From NCBI GenBank assembly GCA_016185435.1, contig JACPNN010000023.1:62001-126000 (forward strand): a DNA stretch of 64,000 nt. Reading direction: 5' to 3'. The first letter of the stretch is position 1, and each line of letters opens with the position of its first letter. Shown here piece by piece: positions 47,587 through 57,015 of this stretch. The position numbers and the translations under genes were made by a program. Source of the stretch: Candidatus Aenigmatarchaeota archaeon. GTDB lineage: Archaea > Aenigmatarchaeota > Aenigmatarchaeia > QMZP01. Under the pieces are notes generated by a model. The model was not told the DNA's origin. It did not search any database and saw only the letters and a program-made list of their open reading frames with translations.

Positions 47587-49191
47587 ATGCCTGAGCTTGG
47601 GCTGGTCATGGATGAGCTGAAGGAGTGGGCCAAGGACCAGAAAAGGGTGATCGGGAAGGCTGTGATAGCCTCCCCTTTCGAGATGGAGATGTTCCTTGAC
47701 TATACTACCCAGAGGGGTGGCGGATCAAACATCTACTATTCCATGGCCTACCAGTTCCACAAGTGGGACATGCATGCGAAGAAGGTGGAGGAGTGGATGG
47801 AGGTCGCCCCGTCATTCGAGTATTACAACCTCACCATAGAGCAGAAGCACAAGATCGAGCAGACGATAAAGCAGGGGCTGGGCCAGGCGGCGCAGGCGGT
47901 ATCGGATTACGAGCTTGTGGCGCATGACGCAAGGCGCTATAAGGAGATGCTCGACTACTTCTCAGAGGCGAAGAAAAATGCCGATGAGCATGTTCTCAGG
48001 AGCCTGTTCGTGGACAGGGTAGACGCTTTCACAGGGGAAGGCTTCACCATGATGAGCATGGTCAAGAGATGGCCCACTATAATCACAGACTTCGTGAGGA
48101 TGAAAGGGAGCTGGGATGACATCGGCACAATCATGAAGGAACTGGACGTGACGCAGGCAGAGGCGACTGTGCTGAGGACGAAGAACAAGCTGTTCAAGGA
48201 GTGGCAGGTCATGTTCCTTCCGGAGCTCAAGGGCAGATATATGAGGATACAGACGCTTGCGAATGCGAGGAAGAAGTCCATAGATGAGTACAGGAAATGG
48301 CTGAAGCCGTATGTGGCAAGGTTCAGGATGCTGAAGGAAGGATTGGACAAGCCTGCAGGATTGGTTCCTGATTTCACACAGGATGTCACCTATGTGCCAG
48401 GAATGGGGCAGGGGAATGCATATCTTGGGGTGAAGCTCTGGGTGTGGAAGCCTTTGAGAATCCCGGAGTTCCACAAGGCTGAGGCCAGGATGGAGGCTGA
48501 GGGCGGGTATATAATCGACCCATATGACGATTTCGTGAAGAAATGGAAGAAGAAAATAGAGGAGAGGTATAATGTGCCAATAACCGATAAGGACGTAAGG
48601 GAAATACTGAAGAAGAGGAAAGGCTTTGCGCATCCCATAAGGCCGGGACTGGAGTTTTCAAGCGACGCCCTCTATTACAGCTTCTTCGACATAGACTTCC
48701 TGCTGGCCCTCATAAAGACTCCTCCCCCCAAGGGCACGGAGACAGACAATCCCATGTTCATGGTGAAAGGCTGGATGATCAGCCAGAACGTGCTCCTCCT
48801 CCATATGCTTGAGCTGCATGCAAAGGAAAAGGCCCTTGAGAGATATATAAATGAGCTTATCGGGACAAGAGAGGCTGAGGAGGACGTGGAGAAGACCATA
48901 GAGGAGCTTTTCCCGAAAGAGGCTGAGCCTGAGAAATTCTGGGAGAAACTGACCCTGGCGAGGCAGAGGAAGCAGCTTGGCGAGAAGATGGAGAAGCACG
49001 GGGAGAAGGCAAGCGAGAGGTTCAAGTGGCTTTATGACGGCCTGGACAGCTTTGTGCACCTTTTCATCAAGTATGGGCCATACGAGCCTGTCTTCGAGGA
49101 GAGGATGAGCAAAGAATTCACAAGGGATGTCGGCTATGAATACGACAAGATCATTGCGCGCATACTGAATGGCATGAAGGTGCCTACATGA
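47587..49191 (+). CDS. Hypothetical protein (large orphan)
   Basis: 534-aa ORF; no recognised motif. Confidence 0.8.
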   Translation: MPELGLVMDELKEWAKDQKRVIGKAVIASPFEMEMFLDYTTQRGGGSNIYYSMAYQFHKWDMHAKKVEEWMEVAPSFEYYNLTIEQKHKIEQTIKQGLGQAAQAVSDYELVAHDARRYKEMLDYFSEAKKNADEHVLRSLFVDRVDAFTGEGFTMMSMVKRWPTIITDFVRMKGSWDDIGTIMKELDVTQAEATVLRTKNKLFKEWQVMFLPELKGRYMRIQTLANARKKSIDEYRKWLKPYVARFRMLKEGLDKPAGLVPDFTQDVTYVPGMGQGNAYLGVKLWVWKPLRIPEFHKAEARMEAEGGYIIDPYDDFVKKWKKKIEERYNVPITDKDVREILKKRKGFAHPIRPGLEFSSDALYYSFFDIDFLLALIKTPPPKGTETDNPMFMVKGWMISQNVLLLHMLELHAKEKALERYINELIGTREAEEDVEKTIEELFPKEAEPEKFWEKLTLARQRKQLGEKMEKHGEKASERFKWLYDGLDSFVHLFIKYGPYEPVFEERMSKEFTRDVGYEYDKIIARILNGMKVPT

Positions 49192-49248
49192 TATACTGAA
49201 TTATTGGAGCCAGATTCTGAACTTTGACAGTATATAGATACAGGGCAT

Positions 49249-49296
49249 ATGGGCTCAAGAAAGGAATATGTGGGGAGGAAGAAGGGGTACAGATAG
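49249..49296 (+). pseudogene. Remnant encoding MGSRKEYVGRKKGYR*
   Basis: Resembles the SSKEYVRKRKGY tail of the PQQ-like protein. Confidence 0.4.
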
Positions 49297-49361
49297 TTGT
49301 TGTTATACAATCCTCAAGTTCAAAACCAAAGGGCGAGCACCGCAGCGAAGCGAGGAGCGGA

Positions 49362-49377
49362 GCAGTTGCGGCGGGCA
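49362..49377 (+). repeat. Left inverted repeat flanking response-regulator gene
   Basis: GCAGTTGCGGCGGGCA. Confidence 0.7.
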
Positions 49378-49412
49378 CAGTCGTTTATAAATCTATTTCT
49401 TAATTTTACACT

Positions 49413-49787
49413 GTGAATAACATGCCTAAATCGATACTTATAGTGGAAGATGAAGAAGCAACAAGAGAAGCATATGTTGCTTTATTTGCCGAGGAAGGTT
49501 TGAATATCACAGCAACAGATAATTATCAAGATGCAGTAAGATGCACAGAATCACAGCATGACAAGTATTTAGTCGACGGGAATTTTCCTCATATGTCAGG
49601 TGGCTTAGACTCGCCAAATGGCATCAGATTTTATCAGCATGTCATTTCTAAATATCCAAAAGCAGATTTTATCTTATTCACATCGGATCAATCTATGATA
49701 GAAGAGGCAAGAAAGCAAGGGATTCGAATTTGTGACAAAACTGATACAGACGCACCAGAAAAAATATTGCAATGGATAAATGAGTAA
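49413..49787 (+). CDS. Response-regulator receiver-domain protein
   Basis: SILIVEDEEATREAYVALFAEEGLNI; YLVDGNFP; FILFTSDQS. Confidence 0.88.
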   Translation: MNNMPKSILIVEDEEATREAYVALFAEEGLNITATDNYQDAVRCTESQHDKYLVDGNFPHMSGGLDSPNGIRFYQHVISKYPKADFILFTSDQSMIEEARKQGIRICDKTDTDAPEKILQWINE

Positions 49788-49793
49788 AGTATA

Positions 49794-49809
49794 TGCCCGC
49801 CGCAATTGC
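49794..49809 (-). repeat. Right inverted repeat flanking response-regulator gene
   Basis: TGCCCGCCGCAATTGC; 15/16 reverse complement of 49362-49377. Confidence 0.7.
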
Positions 49810-49847
49810 AGAAAACGTTTATTTGCTGCATATCTGAAAAGCGGTTC

Positions 49848-51845
49848 ATGCTCCTAAAGGGCAAAAGAGAGGGCAAAACAGATAAGCCACTGCAGCCAAT
49901 TATCAATATGGACCTTCCCTTCTTCGGCAACCTCCTTGAGAATGGCAAAAACCCCCATGGCGAATTCGAGAAGAATGGAAAGGAGAAGAAAGGCGGCTTC
50001 AGGGTGGGCGTGACATCGGGCCTTTACCATGTGGCCAGGGCTGAAGAGCTTGCGACAATCATGAGGAAGCTCAACTACACGATAACAAGGGGCGCTGCGG
50101 CGATGCAGCTTGACGCTGACATACCCCATGAGGTCACCTATACGCAGGGAAGGGAGATAAGGCACATGGCCAAGAAGCAGAATGTCACCCTGCTTTTCCA
50201 TGGCGACCTGAACATCCCCATAGGGATCCCTGAAAGGGGCGAGTGGCGTGACGCCCAGGACAGGATATACAAGTCCATATGCTCGGCCGTATATATAGGC
50301 GCGAAGTATGTCGATTTCCATTCGGAGCTGAACATATGGCTCGAGCTGATAACATACACTGGAAGGAAGCTCAGCATGAGCTTCTGCGACCATGAAGGCA
50401 GTTTCATAAGCCATATCCTCAAGAAAAACGAAAAGCTGAGGGAATGGTTTGTGGACAGGAAATATGACCTTTTCATGTCAGACATCCTCACCAATGAGGA
50501 ATACGATGAAGCAAAAGCAGAAGCCCAGGAGCTCGCAACCACTCAAATAAGGAGGCTGAAAGAGTCCAAATTCAAGGGGCTCGGATTGAACGACCAGGAG
50601 ATCCAGTATATCCTTATAGGCACCATCCCCACACATCTTGGCCACAGAACGCTGGAAATAAGGACTATAGAGGGCGAGGTGGAAAGGGCAGCCTCCACCC
50701 TCTTTTCCACCCTGATGAAAAAGCATACGCAGCAGGCAATCCGAAAGAAGCTGAAATCAGGGAAGAGATGGAGATACGAGGAGCTGAGGACAGTGGTTGG
50801 GCTGCTCGACGGCTACCATATCATAGCCCACTACCTGTTCTTCACAAAAGACCCCATCTGGCTTGCAATGGCAGAGCAGTACCCCAAGGTGATGGAGAGG
50901 TATAAGATCAACTATTCGGATGAGAGGTGGATTGACAATGCATGGCAGAAGGCCGAAGATACGAACGACAGGGAATTCAAGGAGTTCTATTATGGGGTGT
51001 GCGCTGCGAAGTTCCTGGAGGGGCACATGAAGAATACCCTCGAGTGGATGGAAAACGGCTTTAAGAAGGAGATAGACAAGATGGACATTCCCCTGGCAGA
51101 TCCTGAGGAGATAAGGAAAGAGAGGGAGGAGCTGAAGAAGAACATTGATGACATCACCATCGGGATTGAGAACCCTGAGGCAAGGGACCCGGAGCATTCG
51201 GGCCAGACGCTGATATGGAGGCCTAAGCAGATATATGCCGCTGTGAAGACGATCAGGAAGACGCTGAAAACCAAAAAGGTAATGCTTATCGTGGATCATG
51301 AGCACCTTGCCACCCAGGGCGTTGACGCCCTGCAGGAAAGCAATGACACCATAGCAAAGATACCTGATTTCGGCAAGCTCGTTTTTGCAGTCCATTCCAA
51401 TTCCCCCAATCCTCTCCATGCGCATACGCCGATTGACCCGGGCGACATGACGCTCTACAAGCTGTTCTGGAATCTCAGGAAGACAGGCCTCGGGAAAGAC
51501 AGTCTGGTATACCTTGTGTTCGAGAGAGGAGGAGGAGAGGACCCTTTCCTCCATTCAGTGGATACGCTCAAGATCTTTGCAGAATTTTTAGAAAAAGACA
51601 TCTCTCCTGAGGATATTGAGGGCAAGCTTGTAAAAGAGAAGCCAGAGCTTGTCGAGAAATTCTTTTCAGTCAAAGGCCTGCAGGCCGGGGCATATTTCAG
51701 GCAGCTGCAGATTGTAAGGGATCATGCATGGGAGCCCCTGAAGGATCTGCTGCACATGCCCGATGAGGAGTGGACCATGCTGAGCAGGGCCGTAATCGAG
51801 AAGGGAAGGAGGCCTGAGCAGTGGAAGAGGGGTGAGTTCAGGTAG
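49848..51845 (+). CDS. Large protein, possibly TIM-barrel (AP endonuclease/xylose isomerase-like)
   Basis: GAKYVDFHSELN, LLFHGDLNIPIG; start Met ambiguous (ORF opens at 49806). Confidence 0.6.
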   Translation: MLLKGKREGKTDKPLQPIINMDLPFFGNLLENGKNPHGEFEKNGKEKKGGFRVGVTSGLYHVARAEELATIMRKLNYTITRGAAAMQLDADIPHEVTYTQGREIRHMAKKQNVTLLFHGDLNIPIGIPERGEWRDAQDRIYKSICSAVYIGAKYVDFHSELNIWLELITYTGRKLSMSFCDHEGSFISHILKKNEKLREWFVDRKYDLFMSDILTNEEYDEAKAEAQELATTQIRRLKESKFKGLGLNDQEIQYILIGTIPTHLGHRTLEIRTIEGEVERAASTLFSTLMKKHTQQAIRKKLKSGKRWRYEELRTVVGLLDGYHIIAHYLFFTKDPIWLAMAEQYPKVMERYKINYSDERWIDNAWQKAEDTNDREFKEFYYGVCAAKFLEGHMKNTLEWMENGFKKEIDKMDIPLADPEEIRKEREELKKNIDDITIGIENPEARDPEHSGQTLIWRPKQIYAAVKTIRKTLKTKKVMLIVDHEHLATQGVDALQESNDTIAKIPDFGKLVFAVHSNSPNPLHAHTPIDPGDMTLYKLFWNLRKTGLGKDSLVYLVFERGGGEDPFLHSVDTLKIFAEFLEKDISPEDIEGKLVKEKPELVEKFFSVKGLQAGAYFRQLQIVRDHAWEPLKDLLHMPDEEWTMLSRAVIEKGRRPEQWKRGEFR

Positions 51846-51931
51846 CACTGGGAGATGGAGGAGATAACAAAGAAATCATAGGAGAGGTTTAAGTATCCAA
51901 CACCTATTATTCATAACATGTAGTCAAGCAT

Positions 51932-53170
51932 GTGATTACCATGCCAAAACTCGAAGAACAACCCCACGAAGCAGAGACTGCTGATATGGAGGAAAGCAAT
52001 ATAGAGGAGGGTGAAGAGGAAGCTGCAGAGACCAAAAAGCCAAAGGGCAGGAAAAAAGAAGGCCTCGAGAAGGACGAGAGGATTGAGATCCTCAAGAAGT
52101 TCGCCAAGGCTGTCCTCAAGAAATACGGCCCGCTCATCAGGTCTGTGGTGCTTTTCGGCTCGACAGCAAGGCAGTCTTTCAAGAAGGAGAGCGACATAGA
52201 CGTCTTCATAATACTGGATGACACGCGGCAGAGGATAAGCCCGATATTCAAGGAGGAGATTGAGGAGCAGCTGGACATAATAGCCAGGAAGATGAGCAAG
52301 CAGTTAAGCCTGCAGCAGCCCTACCTGCTGACTGAGTTCTGGAGGCTTGTCAGGGACGGCCACCCCATAATATTCAATTTCATACGGGAAGGGATTCCTG
52401 TCTATGACAGGGACATATTCCTGCCCATCAAGAGGCTGCTGCAGATGGGGGAGATAAAGCCGTCAAAGGAGGCTGTCGAGAAGTTCATTGAGAGAGGGCC
52501 GAAAAGAGTCAAGCGGGTCGAGAATGCCAAGATTTACATGGTGGTGGAGGACTGCTATTACGCCATGCTGGAATCAGCGCAGGCTGTCCTGATGTTCTTG
52601 GGAAAAGCGCCCCCGAGGCCTGGCGATGCGCCTGAAGAGCTGAGGAAAAGCCTTGTCGAGCCTGGCCTGACGGATGACAAGCTCATCAAGTACATGGAAG
52701 AGATAATACAAATCAGGAAGGAGGTGGAGCACAAGAAGAGGAGTTCGATGCCCGGCCAGGAGCTTGATGAGTGGATAAAGAAGACAAAGGAGTTCGTGAA
52801 GGAGATGCAGAAGCTGATCGTGAGGATCGAAATATTGAAGAGGGAAAATATGGTGATAAAAAGCCATGCCATAATGAAGGAGACAGCCCTGACGCTTTTC
52901 CAGGCGCTGAAGCTTCCTGAGGAAAAGGTCAAGGAGGAAGGGATGGTCAATGTTTTCAAGAAGAACCTTGTCGAAACAGGCCTTGTCTCCCAGAATTATC
53001 TCGACACCCTGTCAAAGCTGGAGGAGATGAAGAAGTCTGTAAAAGACGGCAAGGTGATGGACATACCCAAGCAGGACATACTCCTCCAGAGGGAGTATGT
53101 CAGGAAGTTCATCAGGGAGGCTGGAAGGGTGATGAAGAAGAAGGTGAGCATGGGGGACGGAGGGGAATAG
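51932..53170 (+). CDS. Nucleotidyltransferase-domain protein
   Basis: RSVVLFGSTARQSFKKESDIDVFIILDD. Confidence 0.85.
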   Translation: MITMPKLEEQPHEAETADMEESNIEEGEEEAAETKKPKGRKKEGLEKDERIEILKKFAKAVLKKYGPLIRSVVLFGSTARQSFKKESDIDVFIILDDTRQRISPIFKEEIEEQLDIIARKMSKQLSLQQPYLLTEFWRLVRDGHPIIFNFIREGIPVYDRDIFLPIKRLLQMGEIKPSKEAVEKFIERGPKRVKRVENAKIYMVVEDCYYAMLESAQAVLMFLGKAPPRPGDAPEELRKSLVEPGLTDDKLIKYMEEIIQIRKEVEHKKRSSMPGQELDEWIKKTKEFVKEMQKLIVRIEILKRENMVIKSHAIMKETALTLFQALKLPEEKVKEEGMVNVFKKNLVETGLVSQNYLDTLSKLEEMKKSVKDGKVMDIPKQDILLQREYVRKFIREAGRVMKKKVSMGDGGE

Positions 53171-53217
53171 GCACTGCTTGTTTTATATATCGGCGGAATA
53201 TAGTATACACTGATCGA

Positions 53218-53805
53218 ATGGCGAAAAAAGAGATGACACTTCTTGAAAAGGCCGGAACTGTCTTAAAGGATCCCAAAGGTTTTTTTGACGCCATCAAGCG
53301 CGAGGATGGAGTAAAGAATGCGTTCATTTTCATAGCAGCGGCCTCCCTGGTGCCTACGGTCATATCTATCCTTGCCGCTGCCTTAGGGCTGTCCCAGGCA
53401 GCGAATGCCATAGAGTCTCTTGGCTTCCTTTCAATCTATTTATTGATACCCGTCTTTTATGTCCTTTCTGTCCTGCTTTACTTCGTACAGGCAGGCATAC
53501 TCCATATATTCGTCTTCATGGCCGGAGGGAAAAAGGGCTACCACAGCACATACAAGGCCCTGGCCTATGGAAATCTACCCTCAACTCTTGTCTCATGGAT
53601 ACCCCTGATAGGATTTATCGGGACTTTGTGGTCGCTCTACCTCGTTATTCTGGGGATATCTAAACTCCATGAAATCACCATGCTGAGAGCATTAATTGCC
53701 GTCATCGTGCCGGCTCTGGCAATCTTCCTTTTCATTGTTTTCGCCGCAGCCTTCTGGGCACTCGGCGGTTTTAACCCAGGAATCTCGCCTATTCTAGCTA
53801 AATAG
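53218..53805 (+). CDS. Yip1-family-like membrane protein
   Basis: LKDPKGFFDAIKREDG N-terminus, five hydrophobic helices, GKKGYHSTYKALAYG. Confidence 0.75.
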   Translation: MAKKEMTLLEKAGTVLKDPKGFFDAIKREDGVKNAFIFIAAASLVPTVISILAAALGLSQAANAIESLGFLSIYLLIPVFYVLSVLLYFVQAGILHIFVFMAGGKKGYHSTYKALAYGNLPSTLVSWIPLIGFIGTLWSLYLVILGISKLHEITMLRALIAVIVPALAIFLFIVFAAAFWALGGFNPGISPILAK

Positions 53806-53821
53806 TTCATAGCCTGTTCTG

Positions 53822-54046
53822 CTATTCATTCTTCAGGTAGTTTTCTATCAGCATGTCAAGCAGAGATGACATGCTTTTCCCACTTTTCTTCGACACTTCC
53901 TTCAGCTTGCTTATGCTCATTTCCTTCAGGGTGAAGCTTCTCCGTGTTTTGCCGAGAGGGAATTTGCCTGTCCTGTCATAATATTCCAGCATCTCCGTAT
54001 ATCTCCTGTTCTCCTTCATTATCCGGTCAATTTCCCGTGGCAGCAT
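53822..54046 (-). CDS. Putative ribbon-helix-helix-type antitoxin
   Basis: RSFTLKEMSISKLKEVSKKSGKSMSSLLDMLIENYL; overlaps the Doc-like gene. Confidence 0.65.
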   Translation of the reverse strand: MLPREIDRIMKENRRYTEMLEYYDRTGKFPLGKTRRSFTLKEMSISKLKEVSKKSGKSMSSLLDMLIENYLKNE

Positions 54047-54383
54047 ATCTCACCAGCCTTTCTATCCTACTGACATCGGTTATATTTTCTTTTGCAATTT
54101 TCGTGACTTCAGAGACCATATTCTCCTTACTTTTGTCGCCCAGCCTGATGCCTGATTTTTCCAGGAGTGCCAGAGCAACTATAAGCGCTGTCCTTTTGTT
54201 GCCATCTGTAAAGGAATGGCCTACAAGTATGGCCTTCCAGAGGCATGCAATTTTTCTGTAAACACTTTTGCCCTTTCCGAGATACAGCGCTGTCTCGATT
54301 TCCGCGTCGCTTCTCAGATAGCCTCCATACATCTCGTTTATCAGCCTTATCTGGTTCTTGTCTATAATGTATTCCGAATTCAT
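54027..54383 (-). CDS. Fic/Doc-family protein (Doc-like toxin)
   Basis: HSFTDGNKRTALIVALALLE. Confidence 0.9.
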   Translation of the reverse strand: MNSEYIIDKNQIRLINEMYGGYLRSDAEIETALYLGKGKSVYRKIACLWKAILVGHSFTDGNKRTALIVALALLEKSGIRLGDKSKENMVSEVTKIAKENITDVSRIERLVRYAATGN

Positions 54384-54484
54384 ATATATAATTTAGTTTG
54401 CAGGCTTATAAAGCTAACGGATTAGTATATATATTTTCGTAATCCTTCTTTTTATAGAGGCCAGAACAAATATAATGTGAGCGA

Positions 54485-55069
54485 ATGGCATCTGTCATGA
54501 CCGAGATCCTCGAAAAAATAAAGGCGGTATTGCAGAGCCCCGGCAGTTTCTTCGGCTCCATAAAATCAGAGGAAGGCTACGGCCCTGCGCTGAAATACCT
54601 TTTTGTCATATACCTTGTCCCATCCATCATCGCCTTCATCGCCGGCATGCTTTCTTCTCCCGGCAAAATAGGCGAAGCGGTTATCATTGCCGTTCTTGCA
54701 GAGGCGTTTGGGGTGCTGGCCGTCACTTTCATAAGCACAGGCCTTGTGCATATCGGAATACTTCTGGTGGGCGGGAAGAAAGGCGTATTCAGCACATACA
54801 AGGCTCTTGCATACGGCATAACGCCTTACGTGCTGCTCCAGTGGATACCGATTGTCAGTATCCTTGCCCTCCTTTGGGCCATATACCTCGAGGTCCTGGG
54901 GCTGTCAAAGCTTCAGGAGATGAGCATGCTCAGGGCTTTCATTGGATGGCTGATCGTGCCGCTAATCCTTCTGGTGATACTTGCAGCGCTTTTCACCGCA
55001 GTCCTGATAGGAATGCTGGGCGTGCTGTTCTCCGCAGCTTCAACAGGCAAGCTCATTATGGGCGGCTGA
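54485..55069 (+). CDS. Yip1-family-like membrane protein (second copy)
   Basis: LQSPGSFFGSIKSEEGYGPALKY; GKKGVFSTYKALAYG shared with 53218..53805. Confidence 0.75.
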   Translation: MASVMTEILEKIKAVLQSPGSFFGSIKSEEGYGPALKYLFVIYLVPSIIAFIAGMLSSPGKIGEAVIIAVLAEAFGVLAVTFISTGLVHIGILLVGGKKGVFSTYKALAYGITPYVLLQWIPIVSILALLWAIYLEVLGLSKLQEMSMLRAFIGWLIVPLILLVILAALFTAVLIGMLGVLFSAASTGKLIMGG

Positions 55070-55133
55070 AAAGCCTGACACCCCCCCGGAGAATGTGAAG
55101 CTCATTTTTATAGAATGCAGCTCAATTTATCAT

Positions 55134-55439
55134 ATGCTTGATGCTGAGGGGATGAAGAGGCTGCTTTGGTACATCCTTGCAGGCACCAGAGGCGGGGTGA
55201 CAAGGATTAAAATAATATCCCTCCTTAAGGAGAGGCCATACAACATCAACCAGCTCAGCAGCAAGATGGGCATGAATTATAAGAGCATACAGCATCATAT
55301 TAAAGTGCTTGAAGAGAATAATATTATAATGCCGAGCGAGAAAAAATATGGTGCAGTTTACTTCCTCTCCCCGAGGATAGATTTCACCGCCTTCGATGAA
55401 ATAAGGAAAAAACTGGGTGCTGAACATGCCATTGCCTGA
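55134..55439 (+). CDS. ArsR-like winged-helix regulator
   Basis: RIKIISLLKERPYNINQLSSKMGMNYKSIQHHIKVLEENNII. Confidence 0.85.
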   Translation: MLDAEGMKRLLWYILAGTRGGVTRIKIISLLKERPYNINQLSSKMGMNYKSIQHHIKVLEENNIIMPSEKKYGAVYFLSPRIDFTAFDEIRKKLGAEHAIA

Positions 55440-55719
55440 ACTGTTTGATGATCTGGTGTTCGTGCTGATAGCCGCAAACACTATAATGGCAGCCATGCTG
55501 CTGTTCGTCTACCTGAAGAACTACAGGGAGATAAAGTCGAAATTCACCTTGGGCCTGGCCTTCTTTTCCCTGGCCTTCTTTGCGCAGAACATTCTTAACA
55601 TGCACTTCTACAATGCGCTTATATCGAAGGAGATAACATATTACACGACGTCGCACCTGACAGTCAATGGCCTTGAATTTTTCGGCCTGCTTTTCCTTCT
55701 GTATGTGACGTGGAAATAG
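55426..55719 (+). CDS. Small polytopic membrane protein
   Basis: Three hydrophobic segments; overlaps preceding wHTH gene. Confidence 0.7.
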   Translation: MPLPELFDDLVFVLIAANTIMAAMLLFVYLKNYREIKSKFTLGLAFFSLAFFAQNILNMHFYNALISKEITYYTTSHLTVNGLEFFGLLFLLYVTWK

Positions 55720-55763
55720 AATGGTTGAGAGTTCCTTTAAAAAACTTTTTTCCATTCATTAAT

Positions 55764-56099
55764 ATGGTAAGTTCTAAGTTCCGCTGGCTTGAACAACTGG
55801 CCAAGCAGCAGTTCGACGAAATTGAGAAAGAATCCGAGCTCGCTCTTGTAAAGGCCACCGGCTCCCGACTCGGAAAGCCATATGAGAGCCTTTCTTATCT
55901 TGCGGAAGTTGACAGGCTCAACAGCGATGACCAGTTTATCCCTGCATACCATCCAGATCTCTGTGACAGACAAGCATACAGGAGATATTTCCGCAGGATA
56001 GATCTTGTGCCTGCCGACATCATGAAAACGGCTGATTTTTGCCGCTTTCCAGTGTTTACGAACCAAACTGTGAAAGATTTGGGCATCATCTCGGCATGA
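55764..56099 (+). CDS. Hypothetical protein
   Basis: 111-aa ORF with TATA-like tttaaaaa upstream. Confidence 0.6.
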   Translation: MVSSKFRWLEQLAKQQFDEIEKESELALVKATGSRLGKPYESLSYLAEVDRLNSDDQFIPAYHPDLCDRQAYRRYFRRIDLVPADIMKTADFCRFPVFTNQTVKDLGIISA

Positions 56100-56142
56100 A
56101 TTCGGGAAATCCATTTATAAGCATCTCGGGAATGTCTTAATC

Positions 56143-56271
56143 ATGAGCAATTGCATAGTTTGCGGCTCGCAGGCGGAATACCTGTGCTCAATCCACGAGG
56201 TTGGGATAGGCCTCTGCGAAAGGCATATGGAAAGCGCAACAGGATGCGACCCCAGTCCGATATCATACTGA
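56143..56271 (+). CDS. Small Cys/His (zinc-binding-like) protein (absent from ORF track)
   Basis: MSNCIVCGSQAEYLCSIHEVGIGLCERHMESATGCDPSPISY*; TATA-like tttataa about 28 bp upstream of ATG. Confidence 0.6.
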   Translation: MSNCIVCGSQAEYLCSIHEVGIGLCERHMESATGCDPSPISY

Positions 56272-56491
56272 ACATCATTCAAGGCGTCCAACAATCATGA
56301 TGCAGTAACCACGCTGCAACCCATCATCTGGAATTTGGGGAGGGCATGCCACCACTTCATGCCTCCCTCTTTTTCTTTTTGCATCGCTAACAAGGGCAGA
56401 AACGGATTCGAGGAGGCATATAATCTGACACGAAGAATCCAAGCAGGCTTATGCAGGTGGAGTTCGGCATATCTTCTGACGCCATTATAAA

Positions 56492-56995
56492 TCACAGAGG
56501 TTTTTCTGATGCTACAGGCCGTTTTTTCGCCCATTTGTATTCAGGCTTTTTGTACATCTCTTCTGGATTGCGTGCCCAGTATGTCTTGGAAACTTCACGG
56601 GCCCCTTCCGGATCTCTCATCACTGCACTGTAAGCCCTGATGCGTTTTGAGCCTTCGGGAGTTTCTAGACATCCAGAAAGGGAGCTGACAATAGCGTCTT
56701 CATCTCCCTCCACGATGGCCAGCATGCACATTTTAAAACAGTTTTCTATGGTTATCTTGTCAGTCTTCGGGACAGCAGACTTGAATTGGCTGGGATGCAG
56801 TGGCATCAGCATACTCATGCCATCATAAAAGTCCCCATCCTTGCCCAATTCTTCGCATATCCCTTCAAGGCTTCTTCTGTAGTTTTCTGGATCATAAGGC
56901 CTTTCTTGGCCTATCCCCAGCGCTTGAGGATGCTCTTTCACGGAAATCCTCCTGAGAAACGAATACAGGCCACTGAAAACTTGATATCTCATCAC
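56492..56995 (-). CDS. Hypothetical protein
   Basis: 167-aa ORF. Confidence 0.6.
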   Translation of the reverse strand: MMRYQVFSGLYSFLRRISVKEHPQALGIGQERPYDPENYRRSLEGICEELGKDGDFYDGMSMLMPLHPSQFKSAVPKTDKITIENCFKMCMLAIVEGDEDAIVSSLSGCLETPEGSKRIRAYSAVMRDPEGAREVSKTYWARNPEEMYKKPEYKWAKKRPVASEKPL

Positions 56996-57015
56996 TTAGA
57001 TGGATAGGAAGCAAT

